Source: Symbiodinium natans (lineage: Eukaryota; Sar; Dinophyceae; Suessiales; Symbiodiniaceae). From it: a DNA stretch of 64,000 bases. The translations under genes and the position numbers were made by a program. Of the stretch, positions 1 to 9,309 are shown piece after piece. The DNA lies in contig CAJNDS010002745.1 in NCBI GenBank assembly GCA_905221605.1, positions 1,274,203 to 1,338,202 on the forward strand, given 5' to 3'. Every line of letters begins with the position of its first letter. Position 1 is the first letter of the stretch. Below the pieces are notes generated by a model. The model did not search any database, was not told where the DNA came from, and was given only the letters and a program-made list of their open reading frames with translations.

Positions 1-940
1 TCCTCCATTCCCGCATTGTTTGTCTTTAGATCCCTCTCTGTCTCTCTGTCTCTCTGTGTATGAGTGCGCGTTATCTCAAGCGCCTGTTTTGGAAAGCTCC
101 GTGGATCTGGAGGGTTCATTACGCGGGGATCTTGAGTTATAGATCGCGGGTTGTATGAGGGCTTGGTCCTTGTTGCTTTGGCGTTTTGGGGCCCCTGACC
201 CTAAGCTGAACCCTATAAGCCCTGAACCCTGAACCCTGAACCGCCTCCCCGATCCGGCTCAAGCACATGCCGGCCCGCATCGTGAAAAGCAACGTGACAC
301 TTGTGCTTGTCCGCGTGCCATCCTTTGGCGGGGAGTGAGCACGGTTTTGGTGTTTTGTAGGACGCCTGGTAGGTTTCTACTGATGACTTGTACACAAGCT
401 CACGACCAAGAACAAAAAAGCGCACCCAAGGTGAAACAACAGCAAATTGAGGAAAGGCAATGGCCAGGGGCCAGGGCTTGTAAGAGGACGTCCGCTCTTC
501 TTCCCTTGTCTTGCCGGGCCTGAACGGGAGGTCTCACAACACCGTGTGGCCAGGGGCTTGTGTTGCTCTAGCGGGGATCGACACCGACGCGCGCGGTTTT
601 CAAGCTTTTGCTTGGCCTTGACGCGTGAGTCCTTTTGTCTCCTTGCTGGCAACTGTGGCCCAAGCCAAGCCAAAGGCTTGGCCGTAAGTTTGTTTCTTTC
701 CGTGTTTACATTCACAATGAAGCAATTGTCATGGTCCTCACTGGCCGTGGCTTGCGTGGTGGGCTGGTGTCGGGCTCAGAAACGCGCTCTCAGGAGCATA
801 CCACGTGAATTTGCCATTTGAACGTGTTTACCAGTTGTCTCAGTGGTCTTATACCATACACTGCCAGGGCAATGCTATCCCTGCCTTCTGCAATGAAGCT
901 GGCGCAGGCACGAAAAGGGGAAGAGTACAGGCAGTTGTAG

Positions 941-984
<44 letters not shown>

Positions 985-1034
985 CACACTGTGTGCATGT
1001 TATAGATGCTCATTTATTTTGCCTTTCGCGCGCA
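1..1034. other. No supported gene
   Basis: I see no exon or known RNA gene that I can support here. Open frames on both strands give low-complexity or basic peptides without recognisable motifs. A few CCTGAAC units (about 207-240) are degenerate telomere-type repeats, and a CA microsatellite lies near the right end. Confidence 0.5.
948..989. repeat. (CA)n microsatellite
   Basis: About 20 CA units with one GC interruption, just before the first credible exon. Confidence 0.95.
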
Positions 1035-1225
1035 GTGCAGGAGTCGCAGACCTCCATTTCTGAATCCAGCATCAATGTTCATTCCGGTGACTTGGAGCAC
1101 CACTTGAATGAATCCACTTTGGATTCTTTGGGTTCTTTGGATGTGCAGAGTGCCTTGCTCGCTCGCTCCTCGAGAACCTCTGTCGGTGACCACATCAACC
1201 GTACCAGGGATGAAGAGCTCGAGGA
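1035..1225 (+). CDS. Exon, gene 1 (unrecognised), first visible exon
   Basis: The sequence reads openly after a GCGCGCAG acceptor-like site and gives a Ser/Glu-rich hydrophilic segment beginning VQESQTSISESS. It ends at RTRDEELE, where a CCCTAAA array begins. The last 18 bases are repeated almost exactly after the array (1297-1314), where the reading resumes with DEALEESLDAVV. Joining across one copy of that repeat gives a continuous frame, so the array is probably spliced out. The product is not recognised. The true 5' end and start codon of the gene are not identified. Confidence 0.5.
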
Positions 1226-1294
1226 CCCTAAACCCTAAACCCCAAACCCCAAACCCCAAACCCTAAACCCTAAACCTTAAACCCTAACCCCTAG
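1226..1294. repeat. Interstitial telomere-type array (CCCTAAA)n, exon-flanked
   Basis: Mostly CCCTAAA with CCCCAAA variants. It is bordered by an 18-bp direct repeat of coding sequence (1208-1225 and 1297-1314, one mismatch), which looks like a target-site duplication. Confidence 0.85.
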
Positions 1295-1416
1295 ATGGAT
1301 GAAGCGCTCGAGGAGTCCCTGGATGCCGTGGTCTCGGCGAAATTCTTCGGCTCGGTCGTCAACACCTTCAAAGGAGCTGCCCAGGTGGTCGCAGATGCCG
1401 GTGCCTGGGATGTCTC
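1295..1416 (+). CDS. Exon, gene 1
   Basis: The frame gives a Glu/Ala/Val-rich segment (DEALEESLDAVV, then AAQVVADAG). It continues the frame of the exon at 1035-1225 once the telomere-type array between them is removed. It ends near VSF, just before an in-frame TGA and another TTTAGGG array (about 1474-1514). The family is not recognised. Confidence 0.5.
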
Positions 1417-1511
1417 CTTCTGAAGGGCCCTTTGTGGGAGGTGTTTTTTTTTGATACTGCAATTTGACCCCCAAGTTTAGGGTTTAGGGTTTAGGGTTTA
1501 GGGCTTAGGGT

Positions 1512-2096
1512 TCAGTGGAGGCATGGCCGTGGGCTCGGCCGTTGCCAACGCCGCCGTCGTGGTCGGGAATCATGTCATCAGGGCACCGACCATGCGCATT
1601 GACCAGCTGCCTCAGGGCCTCAAAAACTTCGCGGAGGACCTGGGAAATCAGGCCCTGAACGTTGCCACAGTCACAGCCCACACCGCCGTGCACGTGGCCC
1701 AGAAGGCAGCGACGACAACGATCCAGCTGGCGGGGACTGTGTTGGAGCACGCGAAGAAGACGGCCGAGCAAGGGGCAAAGCTGGCAACCAAAGTGGGAAA
1801 CTTCATCGCAGACCAAGCTCGCGCCCTGGGAGGCGAGATCGCCAAGCTTGGGCCTTTGGCCGCAGGCCTGGGGCAGGCAGCTTGGAACGAGATGAAGAAG
1901 TTCATCAGCTGCCTGAGGGAGTCCACATCTCTTTGTCAGCTGCTGATTGGAAAGGAGTGTGATTGCAGTGCCGGAAGCTACGTCGAGATGCATCACGACC
2001 GGATGGAGCTGAGGTGCGTCTTCAGCAAAGTCTCCGAGTTTTCGCAGGGGTTCGGGATCAAGGCAACCCGGGCCGGCAGCGGTGACCCGAGCTTAG
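1512..2096 (+). CDS. Exon, gene 1: helical Ala-rich segment, then Cys-containing segment
   Basis: This is the longest host exon in the left part, open for about 190 codons. The first ~130 residues are rich in Ala, Val, Gln and Lys (for example TIQLAGTVLEHAKKTAEQGA). Their spacing suits long amphipathic helices, a little like apolipoprotein or LEA-type helices, but I claim no homology. A segment with five Cys residues follows (SCLRES, LCQLL, CDCSAGS). A TTTAGGG array lies immediately upstream. The end is uncertain: the frame runs on to 2245, but its character changes after about 2096. Function unknown. Confidence 0.6.
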
Positions 2097-2360
2097 GGCT
2101 TCCGGGAGAAGAGTATGCACAGGCCACCAAGATGTACAACGACGTCCTGAAGTCCCGAAAGGGCTTGAAAGAGACTCGGATGAGCTGTGACGAGGTAGAG
2201 ACTCTAAGGGTGCCATATGGCCACTCAGAATCCCCAACCTACTAACCTTAAAAATGCGGCTGCATCAAGTCGAGAGGCACAACATGCACAATGTCAGGGG
2301 CCCAAAGGGCCCAATGTTGCCGAGGCCATGCAGCAGGCTGCCCCCCAGCCGTTATGCGAA

Positions 2361-2598
2361 GCAGGGCTCGAGATCGCCATCGATGGCGTCTCGCAGTTCA
2401 GCCCTGACGTCAAGGTCACCGTGCACACGAACGGGGACACGTGGTTCGAGATCAGCGGCTCCATCCGGGCATCCTACGACACCCTCGTCACGGGCCAGGG
2501 CAGCTGCAGCTACACGCTCAAGAGGGGCCTGCCGGAGCAGCCCAAAACCAAGGTGATCTGTGCCGGGAAATTCTGCATCTCGGCCGAGACCGCCCAAG
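2361..2598 (+). CDS. Exon, gene 1: beta-rich segment
   Basis: The frame gives alternating hydrophobic/polar residues typical of beta strands (LEIAIDGVSQF, VKVTVHTNGDTWFEISGS) and three Cys residues near the end. The right boundary is a good GT donor: AAG followed by GTGAGA at 2599. Codon use is GC-rich at third positions, as in neighbouring exons. Likely part of an extracellular or luminal beta-sandwich protein (inference); no family recognised. Confidence 0.6.
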
Positions 2599-2750
2599 GT
2601 GAGAGCTTCTCCAAGCCCGAGCATCCGACGAAGGGTCGCAGGTAGGTGAGTGAACTGAAGTGAGGATCTTTCCAGGGAGCACAGCAAGCATCGAAGGTTA
2701 GACACGGTTAGACCTCTCTCCATGTAAGAGCCTTTCGAAGCTCGAAGAAA

Positions 2751-2831
2751 ATGCTCACGTCCGCTGTCCTAGGCATCATGATCTCGCTTCAGATGGTTGC
2801 AGCCCTGGCGATAAAAGGCTTGCTTACTGGA
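2751..2831 (+). CDS. Possible exon with hydrophobic helix
   Basis: A short frame (MLTSAVLGIMISLQMVAALA) reads as a signal peptide or membrane helix. It ends at GLLTG, just before a CCCTATAAA-type array, and the exon after that array starts GVLTGTM, so the flanks look like a diverged duplication. It could be an internal exon or the start of a separate transcript. Confidence 0.35.
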
Positions 2832-3006
2832 AACCCTAAACCCGATAAAACCCATAAACCCTCTAAACGCTATAAACCCTACAAACCCTACAAACCCTAC
2901 AAACCCTATAAACCCTGTAAACCCTATAAACCCTATAAACCCTATAGACCCTATAAACCCTATAAACCCTAAACCAGAACCCCGAGCCCTAAACCCTTAA
3001 CCCTGA
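2832..3006. repeat. Variant telomere-type array (CCCTAtAAA / CCCTAcAAA)n
   Basis: Nine-base variants of the CCCTAAA unit (about 14 units), passing into normal CCCTAAA units at the right edge. Confidence 0.85.
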
Positions 3007-3009
3007 GTA

Positions 3010-3104
3010 GGCGTCCTCACGGGAACTATGGACCTGTCCACCGAAGTGGAGTTCGAGATCTCCGCCAACGTCTTTGTCAACAAGCACGGCAGATCCGACG
3101 TGAC
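3010..3104 (+). CDS. Exon, gene 1: beta-rich segment
   Basis: The frame gives MDLSTEVEFEISANVFVNKH and continues to GRSDVTG, again an alternating beta-strand pattern like the exon at 2361-2598. The last 14 bases (3091-3104) recur at 3231-3244 after a TTTAGGG array, where the frame resumes as RSEVTANSPVMKHQ. Confidence 0.5.
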
Positions 3105-3230
3105 GGGGATTAAGGTATTAAGGGTTTGGGGGGTTGAAGGGTTTAAGGGTTTGAGGGTTTAAGGGTTTGAGGGTTCAAGATTTGAAGGGTTTAAGGGTTT
3201 AAGGGTTTTAGGGTTTAGGGTCTAGGGTTT
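3105..3230. repeat. Interstitial telomere-type array (TTTAGGG)n, exon-flanked
   Basis: Degenerate TTTAAGGG/TTTGAGGG units passing into TTTAGGG. It is flanked by AGATCCGACGTGAC (3091-3104) and AGATCCGAGGTGAC (3231-3244). Confidence 0.8.
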
Positions 3231-3297
3231 AGATCCGAGGTGACTGCGAACAGCCCGGTCATGAAGCACCAGGCATGGCCAAGCCCTGCTTAGGCTA

Positions 3298-3364
3298 GCC
3301 TAAACCCTAAACCCTAAACCCTAAACCCTAAACCCTAAACCCTGAACCCTAAACCCTAAACCCT
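3298..3364. repeat. (CCCTAAA)n array
   Basis: About nine CCCTAAA units, opposite in orientation to the array just upstream. Confidence 0.95.
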
Positions 3365-3760
3365 CGTTGCCAGCTTTGGAGTTGCCGGCTTCCTTTGTGC
3401 TCTTAGATCATATGAAGACTGTTTTATGTCCTTCTGTACAAGAAATATATACCCTACTTCATATATATATATATATGCACGCACATAACATACATGCCAT
3501 ACATGCACCATATATTCGCTCTGTTCGCTCTTTCGAGGCACAGCGTCTAAGTAAGACGCAGCCTTTTCACTATTTCTTTTACATATGTTTTAGAAATACA
3601 TATAATATATATATATATATATATATTTGTTTTGGAGGCTTCTCGTGCAAGATATTGGTCCTACATTGCTATATGTATATATACATACATATGTGTCTGT
3701 ATATACCTTTCTTTTAAATTTTATAATATATGTGTATAGTGTATATATACATTCGTAGCG
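3365..3760. other. AT-rich intron-like stretch with (TA)n runs
   Basis: Contains TA runs around 3461-3475, 3600-3627 and 3670-3745. No coding sequence is visible. The position between two credible exons suggests an intron. Confidence 0.6.
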
Positions 3761-3868
3761 AAAAAAGCCGCAGGAAGCTGTCAAGATCGGCGTCAGCGCC
3801 GACGCATCCGTCAAGTTGAGCGTCGGGCCAGAGCTCGTAGCGACCCGGCAACAGAGCGCCCGAACAGT
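3761..3868 (+). CDS. Exon, gene 1
   Basis: The frame reads KKPQEAVKIGVSADASVKLS, then VGPELVATRQQ. The alternating pattern resembles the beta-rich exons upstream. A TTTAGGG array follows from about 3875. Confidence 0.5.
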
Positions 3869-3871
3869 TCT

Positions 3872-3980
3872 GGGATTTAGGGTTGGGGTTTAGGGTTTAG
3901 GGTTTAGGGCTTAGGGCTGAGGGCTTAGGGTTTAGGGGGTTTAGGGTTTAGGGTTCAAGGTTCAGGGTTTAGGGTTTAGG
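3872..3980. repeat. (TTTAGGG)n array
   Basis: About 14 units with TTAGGGC and TTCAGGG variants. Confidence 0.9.
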
Positions 3981-4061
3981 TAATGATGAAAAAACAACGT
4001 CTCTTAGAACTGTTTAGCACCTATGCCTATGTGGCCTGTGAGATGTCCCTGAGTTGGTGCA

Positions 4062-4170
4062 GCAGGTGTGGCCCATGCCGGGAATTCCCATAACGTTTGC
4101 CCCCAAGATGCATGCCGAAGCCAAAGCGAGGGGCACTATCCAGCACTCAAGTGTCCAGGCTGCTATCATG
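4062..4170 (+). CDS. Exon, gene 1
   Basis: The frame gives MPGIPITFAPKMHAEAKARG, then TIQHSSVQAAIMG, directly before a short TTTAGGG run. Composition and strand match the adjacent exons. Family not recognised. Confidence 0.5.
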
Positions 4171-4268
4171 GGGGTTTTAGGGTTTAGGGTTTAGGGTTGA
4201 GGGTTTTTGTTCATCGGTTTCGTCTCTGCTGGTCGCGGAGTCCGGTTGTGCTGGACAACAGTTTTCAG

Positions 4269-4404
4269 GTGCACTGCTGCTCGACCAGGAGTCTGATTGG
4301 GTCTCCCATCCTGCGAACACGAGCTCAAACGCAAGCTTCAGCCTTCTCGAAGAGCAGGACAGATTTGCCCCAGGAAAACCACAAACTGAGCACGGAAACT
4401 TCCC
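4269..4404 (+). CDS. Exon, gene 1, N-glycosylation-like sequons
   Basis: A TTTTCAG acceptor precedes the exon. The frame reads ALLLDQESDWVSHPANTSSN, then ASFSLLEEQDRFAPG, and has two possible N-glycosylation sequons (NTS, NAS). That fits a secreted or membrane-exposed protein (inference). The longer competing frame in this stretch has an unlikely composition. Confidence 0.5.
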
Positions 4405-4445
4405 CTGCTGACACCAAGAATGGCAGGTGCCCTCTGAACCCTCGT

Positions 4446-4568
4446 CATCCCTAAACCCTAAACCCTAAACCCTAATCCCTAAACCCTAAACCCTAAACCC
4501 TAAACCCTAAACCCTAAACCCTAAACCCTACACCCTAAACCCTAAACCCTAAGCCCTAAACCCTAAAC
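4446..4568. repeat. (CCCTAAA)n array
   Basis: About 17 near-perfect units between two credible exons. Confidence 0.95.
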
Positions 4569-4653
4569 GCATCTGAACACGTCTAACCTCGTCAAGTTGC
4601 ATCTTCTCAGCTTCGAGAACTCCCCCGCCATTGGGCGCTTCCGTGCACTCCCT
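4569..4653 (+). CDS. Exon, gene 1
   Basis: The frame reads HLNTSNLVKLHLLSFENSPA, then IGRFRALP. It lies between a CCCTAAA array and a family B inverted-repeat element. Confidence 0.45.
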
Positions 4654-4695
4654 GTAAGCACCTATCCCCCTAAACCCTACCCTAACCGTAAACTT

Positions 4696-4797
4696 CGGAT
4701 GTTCCCCCTTTTTGTAGCAGGCCTGAATAGGGCCTATAATCCCTCCTATGCGAATCCCTATTAGAAGACTCTTAGTAGAAGGGGGAACATCCCTCAA
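4696..4797. mobile_element. Short inverted-repeat element, family B, copy 1
   Basis: About 100 bp with termini CGGATGTTCCCCC and GGGGGAACATCCC. Copies 2 and 3 are at 5454-5553 and 32379-32482. The size and the absence of an ORF suit a MITE or introner-type element. Confidence 0.65.
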
Positions 4798-4834
4798 ACC
4801 CTGAACCCTGAACCCTGAACCCTACCCTAAACCC

Positions 4835-4900
4835 TATCCCGGCGTGAGGAGAGCCGGTCCAACGTGCTCGAGCCTTGTGGCGCAGCGGCCGGGAGCCTAA
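4835..4900 (+). CDS. Possible short exon, gene 1
   Basis: The frame reads RREESRSNVLEPCGAAAGSL between two telomere-type arrays. It is short, and supported only by composition and position. Confidence 0.35.
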   Translation, partial: YPGVRRAGPTCSSLVAQRPGA

Positions 4901-4904
4901 TCAA

Positions 4905-4972
4905 AAGAGTGTTTAGGGTTTAGGGTTAGGGTGTAGGGTGTAGGGTTTAGGGTTTAGGGTTTAGGGTCTAGT
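4905..4972. repeat. (TTTAGGG)n array
   Basis: About nine units with TGTAGGG variants. Confidence 0.9.
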
Positions 4973-5453
4973 AGTAGAGTAGGTAACCTTGAACCTTTGT
5001 GGGGTAATAGAATCCCCTGATATTCTGTAAAAGAGCGTTGCGGTTGAATAAATATTTCTTGTGAAAAGGTTGATTTTTTGTTGGAAAAAGACTGTTAACA
5101 CATCATTTTTCTTTCCTGTTTTCATTGTTCGTAGTGTTGTCAGTAGTCTTCCTCTTCTTATGATTTGTTTCTTATTATTGCCATTCTTGCTCTCATTGTT
5201 GTTACTGATGTTAACTATCGGCGCCTGACTTGCCATTGTCTTGCTGTTGGTGTTATTGTTGGTACTGTTGCTATTCTCTTATTTTTGTTATGACTGTTAC
5301 TGTCGTTCTTGATATTCTTGTTGCTTACTCGCAAGTGTTGTCCTTTCTTACTCGTAAGACACGCACCTACAAATGGCAAGCGGGGGCAACTTTCAGGGGG
5401 CAACTTTCAGAGAGCGAAGGACGGAGAGAAGACCTTATGGTTTAGGGTTTAAG
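4973..5453. other. No supported gene; AT-rich spacer
   Basis: T-rich on the + strand with many GTT/ATT triplets. Small open frames on both strands lack recognisable motifs. Probably intronic, since exons of gene 1 lie on both sides. Confidence 0.5.
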
Positions 5454-5553
5454 TTGGGATGTTCCCTTATATCAACAGTCCTTGCTAGGGATGATAATGG
5501 GGGTACTATATTCCCTATTCCGGGCTGTGAGCAGCACGGGGAAGATCCCAAGG
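5454..5553. mobile_element. Short inverted-repeat element, family B, copy 2
   Basis: Left end TTGGGATGTTCCC matches the copy at 32379. The internal CAGTCCTT.CTAGGGAT segment is shared with that copy. The right end (GGGGAAGATCCCAAG) is slightly diverged. Confidence 0.55.
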
Positions 5554-5555
5554 TT

Positions 5556-5667
5556 AGGGCTTCAGAGTCAGGCCGTGACGATCTACTCGGACTTCGGCAT
5601 TACCGGCTTCGGCCTGCCCGCATGGCTGAGGGCTTTGCTGGATGACGGCTTGCTGAGGCACCTGATC
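5556..5667 (+). CDS. Exon, gene 1
   Basis: The frame reads GLQSQAVTIYSDFGITGFGL, then PAWLRALLDDGLLRHLIL. It sits exactly between a family B and a family C element, which suggests that both behave as introns. Confidence 0.5.
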
Positions 5668-5767
5668 CTTTGTCACAGTTGAGTAACATTTTACATCTTT
5701 AAGGGTACTTCAACCCAACAAGGAATAACACCTTTGAGTTTCTAACATTCTCCCAACCATGAACGAG
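5668..5767. mobile_element. Short inverted-repeat element, family C, copy 1 (intron-like)
   Basis: Left end CTTTGTCA..GTTGAGTAACAT; right end TAACATTCTCCCAACCATGAA. An internal AAGGGTACTT...AAGGAATA is shared with copies at 18924-19025 and 31751-31891. All three lie between credible coding segments. Confidence 0.65.
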
Positions 5768-5771
5768 GATC

Positions 5772-5877
5772 CATGTGGCCTTGATGAAAGGTGCCGAGGC
5801 GATGATGAAGATGATGACCGGCCCCATGCAGTGCGTGCCGGGCGCCTCTGCAGTCACCAACAGGGTCATGGAGGCTG
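5772..5877 (+). CDS. Exon, gene 1
   Basis: The frame reads VALMKGAEAMMKMMTGPMQC, then VPGASAVTNRVMEA. The last 13 bases (5865-5877) are repeated exactly at 6045-6057 after a CCCTAAA array. Joining across one copy gives a continuous NRVMEAASAAASAI reading. Confidence 0.6.
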
Positions 5878-6044
5878 AAACCCGAAAAACCCAAACCCTA
5901 CACCCTAAACCCTAAACCCTACACCCTAAACCCTAAACCCTACACCCTAAACCCTGAACCCTAAACCCTAAACGCTAAACCCTAAACCCTAAACCCTAAA
6001 CCCTAAACCCTAAACCCTAAACCCTAAACCCTAAAACCTAAACC
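5878..6044. repeat. Interstitial telomere-type array (CCCTAAA)n, exon-flanked
   Basis: About 22 units with CCCTACA variants. It is flanked by an exact 13-bp direct repeat GTCATGGAGGCTG (5865-5877, 6045-6057) whose reading frame is kept on both sides. Confidence 0.95.
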
Positions 6045-6420
6045 GTCATGGAGGCTGCGAGCGCAGCAGCCTCGGCCATCTCAAACCTGATCCCGGACCT
6101 GGGCCTGAGATGGGACTTCAAGACGATCCAGCTTCTACAGCCTCAGAAGTTCTTCTGTGAGGAGGTGTGGACGACACCGAACTTCCAGGATTCTCCTTGT
6201 GCTTCGGAACTCGGCTGTAAGACTGCTGGCCAGGGACGTCCAGACGAGTCGGAGGTCGAGGATGTGCCACCAGCAATGGTGACGAACACCCCTCAAAACA
6301 CACACGGAACGCCCGGATGCTTCGACCTTCCCATGGGAGATCGCTTCATACAGCTTGGCAAGTGGCGCATCGCCGACATCGACGGGAACCACTTCACGAT
6401 CTCGCACCAGGAGACACAAC
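6045..6420 (+). CDS. Exon, gene 1: linker plus module A
   Basis: The frame runs from EAASAAASAISNLIPDLG through an acidic linker to a module A core at the end, GDRFIQLGKWRIADIDGNHF then TISHQE. Module A recurs at least eight times in the next 9 kb (core: aromatic, QIG, Trp/Phe-Arg, Asp, His, SISH). This exon links the N-terminal beta-rich part of gene 1 to the module family. I do not recognise a named domain; the pattern suggests a small beta-rich repeat. A CCCTAAA array follows at 6430-6473. Confidence 0.6.
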
Positions 6421-6744
6421 TGGGCCTACCCTGAACCCTAAACCCTAAACCCTAAACCCTAAACCCTAAACCCTTAGTGTCCCTCACATCCTGAAACTCC
6501 AGCAGGATTGGGCTTTCAGAATGGCCCTCTGAACCCTGAGGACCATCACAAAGTGCCCACCTTGTGGCGAGGTCATGATGGGACAACCCACCATACCCAC
6601 AGAAGCGGCTGGGAGACTCACTGGCATGCCTGGGGCAGGAGCAGCACTCAGATGTGATTCTCTCTGTGTACACGTTTAGGGTTTAGGGTTTAGGGGTGCC
6701 CTTCTTTGGGGCCTTGTTTGGGAGAAGCTGAGGCCGATCTTGCC

Positions 6745-6862
6745 GTGCGGCCAAGCCAAGCAGATCAAGTTTGGGTTCCAGTTCATCCAGATTGGCAACT
6801 TCCGCATCGGCGCAGTCGACGACAACCACTTCTCTGTTTCGTGGCCCGGGCAGCACATTTGT
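6745..6862 (+). CDS. Exon with module A
   Basis: The frame reads KFGFQFIQIGNFRIGAVDDN, then HFSVSWPGQ, a clear second module A core. A 15-base T run and an A run follow at about 6912-6960. Splice sites are not obvious. Confidence 0.55.
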
Positions 6863-7169
6863 CGCCTGATTTGCCTCTGTCCAGAGCTTTCGCCAGGCCA
6901 GGGTGTGACTGTTTTTTTTTTTTTTTTGGTTTTTTTTTGCGGACATCCACGCAAAAAAAAGTGTCTACTTCGAACATCCCCAACCTCAAGCCTTTAACCG
7001 AGCAACTTCACGGGCACTGTGAGGACCATTGGGCTCTGGATGGCTCTGGGATTTCCAGGGAGACTTTGTCGGATTCTTTGCAGGATTCTGGGGTGGGCAA
7101 GGAGCACAGGAAATCTAACAATCCCAACGGCTTCAGGCCTACTTCGTTGATGTCCCCTAGCAATACATC

Positions 7170-7221
7170 TCAAGCTCTACACCGGCGCAGTCTCGCAGTT
7201 TCAGCATTGTTGGCCCGTGTA
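7170..7221 (+). CDS. Possible terminal exon of gene 1
   Basis: The frame reads LYTGAVSQFQHCWPV followed by a TAA stop. LYTG is comparable to the IYTGDGH part of module A at 15.3 kb, so this could be the end of the 6.7-kb module. Weak evidence because of its length. Confidence 0.35.
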
Positions 7222-7787
7222 AGTTGACTGTTCAGTGGCATGATAGCGTTCCGGCTTGGAGATCTTGCCTTCGCCTTGAGAAAGTTGCCTTGGTACACGA
7301 GCTGTTTTTGCCCCATGCAAGAGAAGAAGATGTGTGTGCATGCATCTCCTTTGTGCGAAGGATGAACCAACTGTTCCATACTCCACAACACTTCAGTTCC
7401 ACACAAGTCGGTTGACTCAGTACTCACTCTGCTGAATTTTTAGCAGTCTTAGCACACAGAGAAACCAAGGTGGAAGGTACATAAAAGGGCCTGACAAATC
7501 AGGCCGAAGGCTCCGCTGCATGAAGATTTTTCGGGAGCGCATGCCTGCTCTTTTTTTTTGATGTGTCCTGAGAAGCTCCGAAAGCGCGCGGTGCGGAGCA
7601 CACTTCGTCCGGAGTCGCACTAAGACGAGACGCTCTCAGCTCAGGCAGGTCCACTCCAAGAAGACGTGTGCGATTTACAGAAACGATGCGCAGAGGTTTT
7701 GGGGACCGCGCACTGCTTCTTGGCAGGCTTGACATGGCACGATCCCGAAGACCGGCACGAAAGCCATGCCTACCCTGCGTGAAACAG
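7222..7787. other. No supported gene
   Basis: Unique sequence with overlapping small frames on both strands and no recognisable motif or exon-like composition. Confidence 0.5.
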
Positions 7788-7834
7788 AACCCTAAACCCT
7801 AATCCCTAAACCCTAAACCCTAAACCCTAAACCC

Positions 7835-7921
7835 TTCTTTTGCCGCGACAAGGACTGGAACGTCTTGGACCGTTCCGAGGGCGCTCCAATCGGTGTCACT
7901 GTTGGAGACCGGCCCTTCTGA
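7835..7921 (+). CDS. Possible terminal exon
   Basis: The frame reads FFCRDKDWNVLDRSEGAPIG, then VTVGDRPF and a TGA stop. It follows a CCCTAAA array (7788-7834) and is followed by a TTTAGGG array (7933-7998). Not recognised. Confidence 0.4.
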   Translation, partial: FFCRDKDWNVLDRSEGAPIGVTVGDRPF

Positions 7922-7932
7922 GCTGAATAGTA

Positions 7933-7998
7933 TTTTAGGGTTTAGGGTTTAGGGTTTAGGGTCTAGGGTTTAGGGTTTCGGGTTTAGGGTTTAGGGTT
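7933..7998. repeat. (TTTAGGG)n array
   Basis: About nine units, with one TTTCGGG variant. Confidence 0.95.
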
Positions 7999-7999
7999 T

Positions 8000-8575
8000 G
8001 GTAGTAGAGCATGTTCGCAATGCAGTAGTCTAGTAGCATAGTAGCAGAGCAATATCGTAGTGTAGCAACATAGAGATATGGCAAGGTGGAGTTCGTAAGT
8101 TTGGAATTTGCGCCAGTTTGCTTAGCAGTGATGCAAGGAACAAAGTGTTTTTCAGTCCTTACGAACGGTATGGTGTGCGTTGAGTAGCATGTATGCGTGT
8201 GTTTCTAGTATATATCAGTCGGATCGACAAAATATGTGCTCGTGTGCATAGAAATGATCAAATGACCGAACTGTGAGGCTTCACCAGTGCTAGCTGCTAG
8301 CATAAAATCGGGGATGTCTTCCCATGGGTGGGTGGCGTGAGGGCGAGGGGGGGGGGGGGTGTGAGCTAACCTATATATATATATATATTGTATATATATA
8401 TATATATTGTGATATACTCATGGCATCGTAATATGGTAAGTAAATATAGCAACACAATATACATGTAGAGTCTATGTAGAAGTCGATGGGGCCGTTCACC
8501 GCCCCCTGCAGGATCTCCCTATCCATGTCGAACGTTAGAATGAGTCATCGATTGTAGAAATATCACAATATATAC

Positions 8576-8606
<31 letters not shown>

Positions 8607-8820
8607 TCTCGCTATTTTTGGTTATTGTTCTCTTTTGTTTACGTGATTCCGGTCAATTTTGTGGCGCAGCCAATTAGGCTGTGCGTGTTGTGAGTGTTTA
8701 TCCAGAGACCAGGGGTCAATCGAATTTCCTCGAGGGCTCAACACCGCTACCGAGGCTCATCGCTCCTGCATGCCCTTTTTTGTCGCCCCCACCCGCCCCT
8801 GCATGTCGTTTGGATCCCGG
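8000..8820. other. Spacer with (TA)n and poly-G runs
   Basis: Contains a G run (8349-8361), TA runs at 8370-8407 and 8570-8605, and otherwise unique sequence. No gene is supported. Confidence 0.6.
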
Positions 8821-8825
8821 CCTCC

Positions 8826-9020
8826 ACTGAAACCAGGTTCCTGCAACTGGGCAACTTCCGCCTTGGGGACGCGGACGGCTCGCACATGCCCTTGATCTGG
8901 ACGCATGACGGACACAAGCGGACGATTGAGGTTTACACGAATGCCGGTCATGTCGCCCACGACAACCAGAATTGGAACTACGTGCTGCACCGTCCCGTGG
9001 CCCCATGGACCTGCAAGGGC
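8826..9020 (+). CDS. Exon with module A (long form)
   Basis: The frame reads TRFLQLGNFRLGDADGSHMP, then WTHDGHKRTIEVYTNAGHV and NWNYVLHRPV. This is a divergent module A in which WTHDGHKRTIEVY aligns with LTHTNPGNGNSQTIQ and VYKYDGTVQG at 13.2-13.4 kb, including a shared HRP end. It defines a module of about 60-70 residues. The frame stays open into a TA-rich stretch (about 9077), so the right end is uncertain. Confidence 0.6.
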
Positions 9021-9309
9021 ATTGCGGAGGTGTGGCTCATACATACGTATCTGGAGAGCAGGCTGCTCCTCTTCTGTATATATATATATACATGTACAGT
9101 TATTGTGACTATGAGTGTGTGAAGAATATGTTTATTCACATGAACATGAAGGTGAAGGTCTTCTATGAACTGTGGGTATGATTGTGCGTATGAGTATGAA
9201 GACTGATCGTCAAAAGGTACACACACATGGATATATATTATATATATATATGTATGCTACCCCCCCTCCCAATGCCCAAGACCAACCCCAACTCTAAACA
9301 CATAGCTAT

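Noticed and set aside
4835-4905. Possible tRNA (GGCGCAGCGGCCGGGAG-like stretch)
   Set aside because: A tRNA D-arm-like string is present, but no T-arm, anticodon stem or acceptor pairing could be found nearby.
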